DNA of 64,000 bases from Photobacterium phosphoreum (GCF_002954725.1 NZ_MSCQ01000001.1:62001-126000), one strand, 5' to 3'; positions 9,314-19,572 are shown, counted from the stretch's first letter. The notes: generated by a model from the letters alone, not told the origin. Made by a program: numbers and translations.

Positions 9314-10412
9314 ATGTTCGAAATTAATCCTATTAAAAACCGACTTGAGGATGTGTCAGCACGTACTGACATCCTTAGGGGGTACCTTTGACTATGATGC
9401 TAAAAAAGAGCGTCTAGAAGAGGTCAATGCAGAGTTAGAGCAACCAGATGTATGGAGCGAACCTGAGCGCGCACAAGCGTTAGGTAAAGAACGTGCAGCA
9501 TTGGAAGCGGTAGTTGAAACCATTGACCTATTAGACCAAGGCGTTGAAGATGTCGCTGGCCTACTTGAGTTAGCGGTTGAAGAAGACGATCAAGAAACCT
9601 TTGATGAGATTGAACCTGAGTTAGCTGAGCTTGAAGCTAAGTTAGCTAAGTTAGAATTTCGTCGTATGTTTGCTGGTGATCATGATAGTTCTGATTGCTA
9701 TCTTGATCTTCAAGCGGGTTCTGGTGGTACTGAAGCGCAAGATTGGACATCAATGATGCTCCGCATGTATTTGCGTTGGGCTGATGCCAAAGGCTTTAAG
9801 AGCGAGATCATTGAAATCTCTGCTGGCGATGTAGCAGGTCTTAAATCTGTTACCGTACGCATTAGCGGTGAGTATGCTTATGGTTGGTTACGTACTGAAA
9901 CAGGTGTTCACCGTTTAGTGCGCAAATCACCGTTTGACTCAGGCGGCCGTCGTCATACTTCGTTCGGATCAGCATTTGTGTATCCAGAAATTGATGACAA
10001 TATCGTTATTGATATCAATCCTTCTGATTTACGTATTGACGTATACCGCGCATCAGGTGCGGGTGGTCAACACGTAAACACCACTGAATCTGCGGTACGT
10101 ATTACACACTTACCAACAAACCTTGTTGTACAGTGTCAGAACGATCGTTCTCAGCATAAGAACAAAGATCAAGCAATGAAGCAGTTAAAAGCAAAATTGT
10201 TTGAATATGAAATGCAAAAACAAAATGCTGAAAAGCAAGCCAGTGAAGATACCAAATCAGACATTGGTTGGGGCAGTCAAATCCGTTCTTATGTATTGGA
10301 TGACTCCCGTATAAAAGATTTACGTACTGGGGTGGAAAACAGAAACACCCAAGCAGTATTGGACGGTGATTTAGACCGTTTTATTGAAGCTAGCTTGAAA
10401 TCAGGTCTTTAA
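9314..10412 (+). CDS. prfB: Peptide chain release factor 2 (RF2), programmed +1 frameshift
   Basis: RF2 recognises UAA and UGA. The gene must be read as 9314-9388 joined to 9390-10412: 25 codons from ATG, then an in-frame TGA at 9389-9391, then 340 codons in the +1 frame, giving 365 residues, equal to E. coli RF2. The frame shown by a simple scan starts in the wrong phase. The stop-codon tripeptide SPF is near 205, GGQ, which triggers hydrolysis, is at 250-252, and residue 246 is alanine, unlike the Thr246 variant of E. coli K-12. lysS follows after 32 bases, so the two are probably cotranscribed. Confidence 0.98.
9377..9392 (+). promoter_or_regulatory. Programmed +1 frameshift site of prfB
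   Basis: AGGGGG (9377-9382), an internal Shine-Dalgarno-like element, is followed three bases later by the slippery CTT, then TGA and C. This is the autoregulatory signal known in E. coli prfB: scarce RF2 makes the ribosome pause at UGA and slip +1 from CUU to UUU. Confidence 0.97.
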
Positions 10413-10444
10413 CCGAATTTCAGTAAAATTTTAAGGGATACCCC

Positions 10445-11953
10445 ATGACTGACCAAGTACAAGATGAAAATAAACTGATTGCTGAGCGTCGTGCTAAATT
10501 AGACATGATCCGCAAAAATTGCAAAGCAAATGGCCATCCAAATGATTTTCGTCGTGATAGTTTAGCGGCTGATCTACAAGCAAAACACGGTGAGATGACC
10601 AAGGAAGAGCTTGAACAAGCTGGTCATATCTATGCCATCGCTGGCCGTGTTATGGCGAAGCGTGGTCCTTTCCTTGCAATCCAAGATGTGTCTGGCCGTA
10701 TTCAGGCTTATGCATCTAAAGATGTTCAGAAAGAGCTAAAAGAAAAATATTCTGGTCTTGATATCGGTGACATCATCGGTGTTAAAGGAACGCTGCACAA
10801 ATCGGGTAAAGGTGATCTTTACATCGAGATGGATAACTACGAGTTGCTAACAAAAGCACTGCGTCCATTACCAGAAAAATTCCATGGTTTAACTGACCAA
10901 GAAATGCGTTACCGCCAGCGTTATGTTGATCTGATTGTGAATGACGATTCTCGTCGTGCATTTATTATTCGTTCAAAAGTGGTTTCAGCGATCCGTAATT
11001 TCATGGTAACAAAAAACTTCATGGAAGTTGAAACACCAATGATGCACGTGATCCCTGGTGGTGCAACAGCCCGTCCATTTATCACGCACCATAATGCGCT
11101 AGATATCGACATGTACTTACGTGTTGCACCTGAGCTTTATCTTAAGCGTCTAGTGGTTGGTGGTTTTGAGCGTGTGTTCGAAATTAACCGTAACTTCCGT
11201 AATGAAGGTCTATCTCCACGTCATAATCCAGAATTCACGATGATGGAATTCTACATGGCGTATGCTGATTACCATGATCTGATGGATCTTACAGAAGAAA
11301 TGCTAAGCAGCGTTGCGATTGATGTTCTAGGCTCTTCAAAAATGCCTTATGGCGAGTTTGAAGTTGAATTTGCAGGTCCGTACGCACGTATCAGCATGTT
11401 AGATGCGATCAAGCAATACAACCCTGAGCATGCAGAAATTCAAGCATTAACTTACGAAGGCGTTGCTGATCGTGAGCTAATGGTTAAGATTGCAAAATCA
11501 GTACACGTCGATGTTGAAAGCTTCTGGACATGTGGTCAACTATTAGAAGAGATCTTTGGCGAAACCGCTGAACCTCAACTAATGCAACCAACATTCATTA
11601 CTGAATACCCAGCAGATATCTCACCTCTTGCTCGTCGTAACGATGAAAATCCATTCATTACCGATCGTTTTGAATTCTTCATCGGTGGCCGTGAAGTAGC
11701 AAATGGTTTCTCTGAGCTGAACGATGCACAAGATCAAGACCAGCGCTTTAAAGCACAGGTTAACGCTAAAGATGCGGGTGATGATGAAGCAATGTACTAC
11801 GACGCAGATTACATTACTGCGCTAGAGCATGGCTTACCACCAACAGCGGGTCAAGGTATTGGTATTGACCGTTTAGTGATGTTATTTACTAACACACATA
11901 CTATTCGTGATGTTATTTTGTTCCCGGCAATGCGCCCACAAACAAATAACTAA
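10445..11953 (+). CDS. lysS: Lysyl-tRNA synthetase (class II)
   Basis: This 502-residue class IIb synthetase charges tRNA-Lys. An N-terminal OB-fold anticodon-binding domain spans about 60-150. Motif 2 ([20 protein letters not shown]) lies near 262 and motif 3 ([11 protein letters not shown]) near 480. Length and sequence agree with E. coli LysS (505). AAGGGA precedes the ATG. It follows prfB by 32 bases and ends in a strong terminator. Confidence 0.98.
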   Translation: MTDQVQDENKLIAERRAKLDMIRKNCKANGHPNDFRRDSLAADLQAKHGEMTKEELEQAGHIYAIAGRVMAKRGPFLAIQDVSGRIQAYASKDVQKELKEKYSGLDIGDIIGVKGTLHKSGKGDLYIEMDNYELLTKALRPLPEKFHGLTDQEMRYRQRYVDLIVNDDSRRAFIIRSKVVSAIRNFMVTKNFMEVETPMMHVIPGGATARPFITHHNALDIDMYLRVAPELYLKRLVVGGFERVFEINRNFRNEGLSPRHNPEFTMMEFYMAYADYHDLMDLTEEMLSSVAIDVLGSSKMPYGEFEVEFAGPYARISMLDAIKQYNPEHAEIQALTYEGVADRELMVKIAKSVHVDVESFWTCGQLLEEIFGETAEPQLMQPTFITEYPADISPLARRNDENPFITDRFEFFIGGREVANGFSELNDAQDQDQRFKAQVNAKDAGDDEAMYYDADYITALEHGLPPTAGQGIGIDRLVMLFTNTHTIRDVILFPAMRPQTNN

Positions 11954-11966
11954 TCGAATTGTGATT

Positions 11967-11998
11967 AAAAAACCATCGCTGAGGCGGTGGTTTTTTTT
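11967..11998 (+). terminator. Rho-independent terminator after lysS
   Basis: AAAAAACCATCGC pairs with GCGGTGGTTTTTT (one T-G wobble) around a TGAG loop, ending in eight T. Confidence 0.92.
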
Positions 11999-12180
11999 GT
12001 CTAAAAAAAAGAGTCAAAAAAGTGACAAATAGAGGATTACTCGATAGTAATATAAGTGACATCAGTAATTTATATTAGCTTAACCATATTATACTAAACA
12101 AGTTGCATTTGTTCGTATATCATTCGTAAAGCAGTTGTTCAATGTTACAAGAGATAATTGCTTTATTAATGGAGGGATAA

Positions 12181-13524
12181 ATGACAATCGGGACAGTAAA
12201 AAAACCTAAGGCAGCTATTTTGAATACCTTAGTTGTTTTTGGCGGCAATAATCAAAAATGGTTGCCAGTAATGGAGACTGCGGGTTGGCTATGTCATCGT
12301 TGTTATGATTTACGCACAGCAGAAACCTTATTGTTAGAAATAGGTCCTTGCATTGGTGTCGTCGATCTTAGCCATGATGATTTTAGTATTCATAGTTTTT
12401 CAGCGATGGTAAATCGTAATAAACAAGTACGGTGGATTGCGATTGTACGTGATGATCAACTGAACAATGAAGCCATTGGTCAATTTATCGTTAATTTTTG
12501 TCTCGATTATTTTTCTGTACCCATTCCTCCAGAGCGATTATTGCAAACTATCGGTCATCAAATCGGGATGTTGAATTTAGAACGTCAAGTATGGCCTCAA
12601 TTGGGTAATTTGGGACAACAAGGTTTACAGGGATCGACCGCAGTGATGAAAAAACTGCGCGATCAAGTAAAGCGTATCGCGTTAAGCGATGTATCGGTGG
12701 TCATCAGTGGTGAAATAGGGACAGGAAAAATATTAGTCGCGGATGCTATTTTTAAAGCGTCAGCACGTGCTAAGCAACAGGTGATACGGATTAATTGTGA
12801 AACCATGACCGCAGATTGGCTGACTGAAACCAGCCATGGTACTGAGTCGGTATTTGCTGCGGCGAATAATGGTGTATTGATCCTTGAAGAATTTACTGCC
12901 TTAAGTGATGATTGTCAGCAAGCGTTATACCAAGTGTTAGCGGATGGCAGTTATTATGATACCAATGGTTGTGTGATTACCGTTGATATTCGTGTTATTT
13001 CAATCACTCATCATTCTCTTGAGCATTTAGTCTCTTTAACGACGCTTCGCCGAGAGCTATATTTTCGGTTAAATGTGGTATCACTAACGGTGCCGACATT
13101 ACGTGAACGTAGTGATGATATTATTTTTTTGGCGGAGTTTTTATTATTAAAATATGCCCGTCAGTATAATAGTGTTGCCAAATATTTATCGGAACAAGCC
13201 CAAGCAATGTTATTACAATATCCGTGGCCGGGTAATGTGCGCGAGCTTATTTGCCAAATGAAACGGGCAGTATTGTTAGCGGAGAATAAATGTATTGAAG
13301 CTGAGCAATTGGATATTCCACGCTTAGTTGACGATAAGTTAAGTTTGAAAAAAGTACGAGAAGAATCTGAACGTAACGCGTTATTAACTGTATTAGAAAA
13401 TAATAAAGGTCAAATTTCTGCGGCCGCGCGCGAGTTAGGGGTTTCAAGAGCAACCATGTACCGCTTGCTCAATAAACATGAGTTAATTCCGCCACCACGT
13501 TGTTTTCGTCAAGGCCATGCGTAA
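12181..13524 (+). CDS. vpsR: VpsR-like atypical enhancer-binding regulator of exopolysaccharide/biofilm genes
   Basis: The 447-residue protein has an N-terminal receiver-like domain (about 15-130, acceptor-position D62 in VVDLSHDD), an AAA+ domain (about 148-375; Walker A GEIGTGKI at 177-184, degenerate Walker B GVLILEEF at 231-238) and a C-terminal Fis-type helix-turn-helix (ISAAARELGVSRATMYRLL). Only 24 residues separate INC (204-206) from Walker B, about 17 fewer than in NtrC, and the GAFTGA loop that contacts sigma-54 is missing. V. cholerae VpsR is likewise reported to bind cyclic-di-GMP and activate sigma-70 promoters. The position between lysS and mutH matches vpsR. The strong site GGAGGG precedes the ATG. 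The vpsR identity rests on context and domain quirks. Confidence 0.85.
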   Translation: MTIGTVKKPKAAILNTLVVFGGNNQKWLPVMETAGWLCHRCYDLRTAETLLLEIGPCIGVVDLSHDDFSIHSFSAMVNRNKQVRWIAIVRDDQLNNEAIGQFIVNFCLDYFSVPIPPERLLQTIGHQIGMLNLERQVWPQLGNLGQQGLQGSTAVMKKLRDQVKRIALSDVSVVISGEIGTGKILVADAIFKASARAKQQVIRINCETMTADWLTETSHGTESVFAAANNGVLILEEFTALSDDCQQALYQVLADGSYYDTNGCVITVDIRVISITHHSLEHLVSLTTLRRELYFRLNVVSLTVPTLRERSDDIIFLAEFLLLKYARQYNSVAKYLSEQAQAMLLQYPWPGNVRELICQMKRAVLLAENKCIEAEQLDIPRLVDDKLSLKKVREESERNALLTVLENNKGQISAAARELGVSRATMYRLLNKHELIPPPRCFRQGHA

Positions 13525-13530
13525 AGCGGG

Positions 13531-14196
13531 TTAAATAAAGTACCGTTGCAGTAATTGCACTGTAAATTGTTTTTTTAAATAAAAACCACGGGGCAGGGTT
13601 TTTATTGGTTGGCCATTAGCGCCATAAGCTTCTGTTAGTGCTTTACTGTTAGCGGCTTTGGGGCGTAATTGCAGTACCTCACCATGGCGAGCGGTAATAG
13701 TTTCTACTTGGCCTAATACAATCAGGTCCATTAATTCTTCCCAATCTTGCTGTAATTGTGCCTCTTCTTCGGCACTAGGACTCCATAGTAACGCTGAGCC
13801 AACATGGCGATCTTCAAGTGGAATATCACGTTCTCCTTCAACGGGGACCCATAATACTCGCGCTAGTTTGTGCCGAATATGGCTGTTATGCCATTGCAAA
13901 CCTTGAACCCCAATTAAAGGTGCCACACAGACAAACGTGGTTTCTAACGGTGTACCTTGGTAGCTAATAGGGATCGTTTTAAGCTCAATGCCGAGTTCCA
14001 TAAAATCAGGGACGGGTTTGCTGCCAGCAGTAGCACCTAAATGCCATTCTAATAATTGTCCAACCCAACCTTTATCACGTTTAAGATCGGGAGGGGGAAT
14101 GATGCCAGCTACAGCGGCTAATTCACCCAGCGTCATGCCGGCTAATTGTTGGGCTCGATGAAGTAATTCAGCTTCTGTTTTTGGTGGTGATTGCAT
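13531..14196 (-). CDS. mutH: DNA mismatch repair endonuclease MutH
   Basis: This is a 221-residue protein of the MutH/Sau3AI family. MutH nicks the unmethylated strand at hemimethylated GATC sites when activated by MutL. The catalytic D-(E/K)xK core is visible as [14 protein letters not shown] near residue 63, and [13 protein letters not shown] is the conserved block before it. Length matches E. coli (229). It converges with vpsR, the stop codons only six bases apart, so transcripts probably overlap. The upstream ribosome site is weak. Confidence 0.96.
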   Translation of the reverse strand: MQSPPKTEAELLHRAQQLAGMTLGELAAVAGIIPPPDLKRDKGWVGQLLEWHLGATAGSKPVPDFMELGIELKTIPISYQGTPLETTFVCVAPLIGVQGLQWHNSHIRHKLARVLWVPVEGERDIPLEDRHVGSALLWSPSAEEEAQLQQDWEELMDLIVLGQVETITARHGEVLQLRPKAANSKALTEAYGANGQPIKTLPRGFYLKKQFTVQLLQRYFI

Positions 14197-14941
14197 CGGT
14201 TGTTAGCTCATAAAGTATTGTGATAAGGCGAAGGTTAGAAATTTGATTGGCTGATAATACTATCATATCAGCGATAACAGTATGAGAAGATCACGGTTGA
14301 TCGTTATCAGTAAGCAATGATTCATTGTGATCATCTGGTGTTGCGACAATGGCATTATAGATACTGATAGCTTAATTATAAGTAACTTGTAGTGGTTATT
14401 TAAGGCTAAGATCAAAATAAAAAGATATCCACAGCTTTTTTTTTGAAAATATTTTTTTTCACCTTAACTGAGTATCTATACAGTATGGTGGTGACATAGT
14501 AATCATTATGGTTGGGTTTTATTCGTTGTGGTGACGGGGTATTTATAGGTAATGTCGTTATTGGTTGATCTTTGACCGATCGTTTTTTCGTGGTGTGAAA
14601 GTCGGCTTTATTTTTATTTATTATGACTTTTATTTTTAGTTATAGTTATGTTTATAAAGGTTAATTTTTGTTTTTTTAAATTTTTAAATGGGTAGTTATA
14701 AAATATTAATAGTCACTTATATATGCTTTTTTTAGGTTTCTACACAAATCTATCCACAGAAAGAGTGAATAAATGTGGGGCGTGTCTCACTTGGCTGTTG
14801 GTAAAGTCATCATTATGCAAAGTTATCCAGAATAACGTTTACATTGAGTAAAACTGATCAATATTGATGAATGTTTGTTTACCGATCCCGTCTACTATGA
14901 AAAAATCACTATTAATAGATATTTATACTTGAGGTCGTCCA
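14197..14941. other. Long AT-rich intergenic region between mutH and rppH
   Basis: This 745 bp gap between divergent genes is the largest in the window. It is very AT-rich around 14440-14720, with long T tracts. I find no supported coding frame. It carries three sequences one base from the DnaA box TTATCCACA: 14425-14433 (ATATCCACA), 14750-14758 (CTATCCACA) and 14823-14831 (TTATCCAGA). Promoters for both genes must lie here, but none is convincing. Confidence 0.5.
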
Positions 14942-15466
14942 GTGATTGATGGCGATGGATACCGCCCTAATGTAGGGATCGTTATCTGCAATGGCCATGG
15001 CCAGGTATTTTGGGCTCGACGATATGGACAACATTCTTGGCAATTTCCGCAAGGTGGCATTGATGAAGGTGAGACCCCTGAACAAGCCATGTACCGTGAA
15101 TTGTATGAAGAAGTAGGATTAACCAAAAAAGATGTCAGGATTATTGCGTCAAGCCGTCATTGGTTACGTTATAAATTACCTAAACGTCTTGTACGGTGGG
15201 ATTCAAAACCTGTTTGTATCGGTCAAAAGCAAAAATGGTTTTTGCTGAGTTTGGAATGCGATGAGTCCAAGGTCAATATGCAGCGTGGTGCTACACCAGA
15301 ATTTGATGGTTGGCGTTGGGTAAGTTATTGGTACCCAGTAAGGCAAGTTGTTTCTTTTAAGCGAGATGTATATCGCCGAGCTTTAAAAGAGTTTGCTGCT
15401 GTCGCAATGCCATTTAAAGAATGGAAAGAACGTAAATTTAAGCGCATTAAGAACAAGCGCAACTAG
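14942..15466 (+). CDS. rppH: RNA pyrophosphohydrolase RppH
   Basis: This 174-residue Nudix hydrolase removes 5' pyrophosphate from mRNA, which opens transcripts to RNase E decay. The Nudix box runs from G38 to L60 with REL-EE-G in place. The N-terminus [15 protein letters not shown] and the lysine-rich tail are typical. The start is a GTG at 14942 with GAGG seven bases upstream. It is followed after 44 bases by ptsP, and rppH-ptsP is a conserved pair. Confidence 0.97.
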   Translation: MIDGDGYRPNVGIVICNGHGQVFWARRYGQHSWQFPQGGIDEGETPEQAMYRELYEEVGLTKKDVRIIASSRHWLRYKLPKRLVRWDSKPVCIGQKQKWFLLSLECDESKVNMQRGATPEFDGWRWVSYWYPVRQVVSFKRDVYRRALKEFAAVAMPFKEWKERKFKRIKNKRN

Positions 15467-15510
15467 CAAGTAGAGGTTATTGGCTCACAGGGAACAATTA
15501 AAGGCTCGTT

Positions 15511-17769
15511 ATGCTGACACAGCTAAGAGAAATTGTTGACAAGGTTGTCAGCGCCCACACATTGATTGATGCATTGGATCAATTAGTTTCAAACACGACT
15601 CAGGTAATGAAGACTGATTGTTGTTCAGTCTACATTGCTGATCATCAGCGTCAGGTTTATACCTTGATGGCGACGCAGGGGCTCAATAAATCTCGGCGGC
15701 GTATTAGTTTACGCTTTGATCAAGGGTTGGTGGGATTGGTGGGTCAACGCGCTGAGCCATTAAATATTGCTGATGCTCGCTTACATCCTCGTTTTAAACA
15801 CCTACCAGGGATCGGAGAGGAATCTTTTCGATCCTTTTTTGGTACTCCGATTATACATCAGCGCCAAGTGCTCGGCGTTATTGTGGTTCAGCAGCGTGAG
15901 CAACGTGAATTTACTGAGAGTGAAGAATCTTTTTTAGTCACGCTTGCGGCCCAGTTAGCGGGTATTTTAGCGCACGCTAAAGCGCAAGGAATGTGGTTTG
16001 AAAAGGGTAATCGACTCCATTTAACGGGATCGGCTGCATCAAGTGGGGTCGCGGTTGCGAAAGCGTGGTGGGATGACACCCAACCATTATTAGAGCAGGT
16101 TGCTCCTGCATCATGTTTAGATTCTCATGCAGAACAAGAGCGATTAACGATTGCGATTGATTCTGCAGGCAAAGAATTTCGCCGTTTACGTAAGCGTTTT
16201 GATAGCGACTTACAACAAGAAACCCTCGCTATTTTTGATCTCTTTAGCCATTTACTTAACGATCCGTTATTAAGAAAAGATCTTAAAGCGCGCATTGATA
16301 GTGGCGATCAAGCTGAGTGGGCGGTTAGGCAAGTGGTTGAGGCGTATTCTAATCGTTTTGACAATATGAAAGATCAGTACCTTAAAGAGCGTGCACGTGA
16401 TATTCGTGAGCTTGGACAACGGTTATTGTATTTTTTATGTGATGACAAGCCTAATGAGCAGCAGTGGGACGAGCCCATTGTGCTGCTAACGCGAGAATTA
16501 ACCGCTGCGATGCTAGCAACGGTGCCGGTAGGGAAGTTGGCCGCAGTCGTTGCCCAAGATGGCGCAGCGAATTCACATGCTGCTATTTTATCGCGCGCCT
16601 TAGGTATTCCTGCCATCATGGGAGTCGATTTTACCCCGCACACGGTTCATAACAATATTGTGGTCGTTGATGGTTATCGTGGTGACTTTTTAGTGAACCC
16701 TAACCGACATGTATTGGCTGAATATCGGCGTTTATTACGTGAAGATGATGAGCTTGAAAAAATTGTTGAAGGTGATCAACAACAACACGCAGTGACCAAA
16801 GATCAACAACGAATTATGGTGCATATTAATGCTGGATTAAGTGCGGATTCTCATCTCGCTGTTAATAAAGGCATTGATGGTGTTGGTTTATATCGCACTG
16901 AAGTTCCTTTTTTGCTCCAACGCAGTTTTCCTTCCGAAGAAGATCAAATTAACCAATATCGTACTATTTTACACACTTACCCCCATCAACCGGTGGTAAT
17001 GCGAACGTTAGATATTGGTGGTGATAAACCGTTACCTTACCTATCTATTGAAGAAGATAACCCTTTTCTGGGCTGGCGTGGGATTCGGTTTACACTCGAT
17101 CACCCTGAAATATTCATGATCCAAGTACGCGCAATGTTACGGGCCAGTATTGGCTTAAATAACATGGATATTTTATTGCCGATGATTTCGGGGATTAATG
17201 AACTCGATGATGCTAAAGCCATTATTGAACGTGCGTATGCCGATGTCGCTCAAACAGCATTAGCCGCAGGGAAACAACTGCATAAGCCGCGAATTGGGGT
17301 CATGATCGAAGTACCGTCGATGTTATATCAACTCCATGCGTTAGTCGGTCGGGTTGATTTTATATCGGTCGGGAGTAATGATTTAACTCAATATTTATTG
17401 GCCGTCGATCGTAATAATGCTCGCGTTGCCAGTGTGTATGATGCTCTCCATCCTGCGGTTTTACATGCGTTAAAACATATTGTTGATAGTGCTGAAAAAT
17501 ATCAATTGCCAGTGTGTGTCTGCGGTGAGTTGGCAGGAGATCCTGTAGGGGCATTGTTGTTAGTTGGGATGGGCTATCGCTCGTTGAGTATGAATGCGCG
17601 TAATGTCGCCAAGATTAAATATATTTTACGGCATATTAATGGTGCAGATATGACATTATTAGCGACTCAAGCACTGCAAGTTGATGTCGCCGCTGATGTA
17701 CGTAAACTAACGACAGCATTTATTGAGCAGCATCAACTGGGCGGCTTTATTCGGGCGGGTAATAAATAA
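15511..17769 (+). CDS. ptsP: Phosphoenolpyruvate-protein phosphotransferase PtsP (enzyme I-Ntr)
   Basis: This 752-residue first enzyme of the nitrogen-related PTS autophosphorylates with PEP and passes phosphate to NPr. An N-terminal GAF sensor domain (about 1-155) is followed by the PEP-utilising N-terminal domain. The swivelling phosphohistidine domain has NSHAAILSRALGIPA near 355, and the C-terminal TIM barrel has LDIGGDKPLPYL, SNDLTQYLLAVDR and CVCGELAGDP. Length agrees with E. coli PtsP (748). In E. coli the GAF domain binds glutamine. AAAGG lies seven bases before the ATG. It is probably in one transcript with rppH and the permease downstream. Confidence 0.96.
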   Translation: MLTQLREIVDKVVSAHTLIDALDQLVSNTTQVMKTDCCSVYIADHQRQVYTLMATQGLNKSRRRISLRFDQGLVGLVGQRAEPLNIADARLHPRFKHLPGIGEESFRSFFGTPIIHQRQVLGVIVVQQREQREFTESEESFLVTLAAQLAGILAHAKAQGMWFEKGNRLHLTGSAASSGVAVAKAWWDDTQPLLEQVAPASCLDSHAEQERLTIAIDSAGKEFRRLRKRFDSDLQQETLAIFDLFSHLLNDPLLRKDLKARIDSGDQAEWAVRQVVEAYSNRFDNMKDQYLKERARDIRELGQRLLYFLCDDKPNEQQWDEPIVLLTRELTAAMLATVPVGKLAAVVAQDGAANSHAAILSRALGIPAIMGVDFTPHTVHNNIVVVDGYRGDFLVNPNRHVLAEYRRLLREDDELEKIVEGDQQQHAVTKDQQRIMVHINAGLSADSHLAVNKGIDGVGLYRTEVPFLLQRSFPSEEDQINQYRTILHTYPHQPVVMRTLDIGGDKPLPYLSIEEDNPFLGWRGIRFTLDHPEIFMIQVRAMLRASIGLNNMDILLPMISGINELDDAKAIIERAYADVAQTALAAGKQLHKPRIGVMIEVPSMLYQLHALVGRVDFISVGSNDLTQYLLAVDRNNARVASVYDALHPAVLHALKHIVDSAEKYQLPVCVCGELAGDPVGALLLVGMGYRSLSMNARNVAKIKYILRHINGADMTLLATQALQVDVAADVRKLTTAFIEQHQLGGFIRAGNK

Positions 17770-17800
17770 TGATAGTGTATGTTGGAAAAATTAATGGGTA

Positions 17801-18610
17801 GTGAATATGCATGAAAGCATGATGTGGCTTTTTTCGATGTGCTTAATTTTAGGCTCAGTGGTGGGGTTATTAGCCGGGTTACTTGGGATTGGTGGTGGTT
17901 TATTGGTGGTGCCAGCATTGGTGTGGTTGCTACCGCAAGCGGGTATCGCACCCTCAATGTTAATGCATATTGCGTTAGCAACGTCGCTAGCCAGTATTGT
18001 TATGACCTCAATGGCTTCTGCTCGCAATCACTTTAGATTGGGAAATGTTGATTTTTCAGTGGTTAAAGTGTTGGCACCGGGGATCATTGTCGGTGGGCTT
18101 AGTGGGAGTGTGGTGGCTGAATTAGTACCAGCGCAATATCTACCAAAAGTGTTTGCGGTAATTGTGTTGTTATTAGCATTACAAATGATGTTATCGCTAC
18201 GAGTAACACATGCTCGGCCATTACCGAGTGCACTGGCATCGGCTGCTGGTGGTTGTGTGATCGGATTATTATCGAGTTTAGCGGGGATTGGTGGCGGTTC
18301 ATTAACGGTGCCATATTTGAGTTATTTTGGGGTTGAAATGCGTCGTGCTATTGGCTCGGCATCGTTAGTTGGTTTTCTTATTGCCGTCTCAGGTATGATT
18401 GGGTTTATTTTTGCTGGCGTCGGCAGTGCTGATTTACCCGCTTACAGTGTCGGTTATGTCTATTTACCTGCATTAGTGGGTATTGCTGCAACCTCAATGA
18501 TCACTACTCGCTATGGCGCGGCATTGGTAACACGTTTACCCACTGCAACCCTTAAAAAAATGTTTGCCATACTGCTCTTTATCATCAGCATCAAGATGTT
18601 TTTAAGTTAG
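17801..18610 (+). CDS. TauE/SafE-family membrane permease (substrate unknown)
   Basis: This 269-residue membrane protein has about eight hydrophobic segments in two halves. Each half carries the family signature: LLGIGGGLLVVPAL near residue 26 and LAGIGGGSLTVPYL near 160. The family (formerly DUF81) includes sulfite, sulfoacetate and related organic anion exporters, but the substrate cannot be read from sequence. The start is uncertain: GTG at 17801 or ATG at 17807, neither with a strong ribosome site. It lies 31 bases after ptsP, so it is likely in the rppH-ptsP transcript. Confidence 0.85.
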   Translation: MNMHESMMWLFSMCLILGSVVGLLAGLLGIGGGLLVVPALVWLLPQAGIAPSMLMHIALATSLASIVMTSMASARNHFRLGNVDFSVVKVLAPGIIVGGLSGSVVAELVPAQYLPKVFAVIVLLLALQMMLSLRVTHARPLPSALASAAGGCVIGLLSSLAGIGGGSLTVPYLSYFGVEMRRAIGSASLVGFLIAVSGMIGFIFAGVGSADLPAYSVGYVYLPALVGIAATSMITTRYGAALVTRLPTATLKKMFAILLFIISIKMFLS

Positions 18611-18675
18611 TAAAAATTGTGAGTGAGCAATAATTATAACGATATATTCTGATAGAATTAAAAGTAACGACTTTA

Positions 18676-18699
18676 GACGCCTAGCTTTTGCTGGGCGTC
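18676..18699 (+). terminator. GC-rich hairpin between the permease and thyA
   Basis: GACGCCTAGC pairs with GCTGGGCGTC (one T-G wobble) around TTTT. The following bases (ATTAATTT) are not a clean T run. It may be a weak terminator of the upstream operon or a structure in the thyA leader, whose start is 21 bases on. Confidence 0.5.
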
Positions 18700-18720
18700 A
18701 TTAATTTAACGGGTAGGACG

Positions 18721-19572
18721 ATGAAACAGTACTTAGCGTTATGTCAGCGAATTGTTGATGATGGTGTATGGATTGAAAATGAGCGTACAGGGAAACGTTG
18801 TCTAACGGTTATCAATGCCGATTTAACCTATGATGTTGCTAATAATCAATTTCCATTGATCACTACTCGAAAAAGCTTTTGGAAAGCAGCGATTGCTGAA
18901 TTACTGGGTTATCTGCGCGGCTATGATAATGCGGCTCAATTTCGTGCGATTGGTTGTAATACCTGGAACGCCAATGCTAATGATAACCAAGCATGGCTCG
19001 ATAATCCGCACCGCAAAGGTGAAGATGATATGGGGCGCGTCTATGGGGTTCAAGGTCGTCGCTGGCAAAAAGCCGATGGGACTGTTATCGATCAACTAAA
19101 GAAGATTGTTGATGACTTAACCAAAGGGATTGATGATCGTGGTGAAATTCTGACGTTTTATAATCCAGGTGAGTTTGATATGGGTTGTTTGCGTCCATGT
19201 ATGCACACTCATACGTTTTCATTACTAGGGGATACTTTGTATCTCACCAGTGCTCAACGTTCTTGTGATGTGCCGCTAGGGCTTAATTTCAACCAAGTTC
19301 AAGTGTTTACGTTACTTGCGTTAATGGCTCAAATTACGGGTAACAAACCGGGTCAGGCTTACCATAAAATCATTAATGCCCATATTTATGAAGATCAATT
19401 GCCATTAATGCGTGATGAGCAATTAACGCGCACGCCATTTGCATCGCCACAATTAATTATTAACCCTAAGATCACTTCGTTAGAAGATTTAGAAACATGG
19501 GTAACCTTAGATGATTTTGAGGTGGTGGGTTATGAGCATCATGCGCCAATTCAATATCCATTTTCAGTATAA
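18721..19572 (+). CDS. thyA: Thymidylate synthase ThyA
   Basis: This 283-residue enzyme methylates dUMP to dTMP using methylenetetrahydrofolate. The catalytic cysteine is in LRPCMH and the dUMP-binding [10 protein letters not shown] block follows; HIYEDQ is near the C-terminus. The ATG at 18721 has AGGA six bases upstream; an in-frame codon at 18688 lies inside the upstream hairpin and is not used. The protein resembles the Vibrio form more than the shorter E. coli enzyme (264). In E. coli and other gammaproteobacteria lgt usually precedes thyA; here it is absent. Confidence 0.97.
   Translation: MKQYLALCQRIVDDGVWIENERTGKRCLTVINADLTYDVANNQFPLITTRKSFWKAAIAELLGYLRGYDNAAQFRAIGCNTWNANANDNQAWLDNPHRKGEDDMGRVYGVQGRRWQKADGTVIDQLKKIVDDLTKGIDDRGEILTFYNPGEFDMGCLRPCMHTHTFSLLGDTLYLTSAQRSCDVPLGLNFNQVQVFTLLALMAQITGNKPGQAYHKIINAHIYEDQLPLMRDEQLTRTPFASPQLIINPKITSLEDLETWVTLDDFEVVGYEHHAPIQYPFSV

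Noticed and set aside
17801-18610. Naming the permease after a sulfite or taurine exporter
   Set aside because: The TauE/SafE family is broad, and nothing in the sequence or neighbours identifies the substrate.
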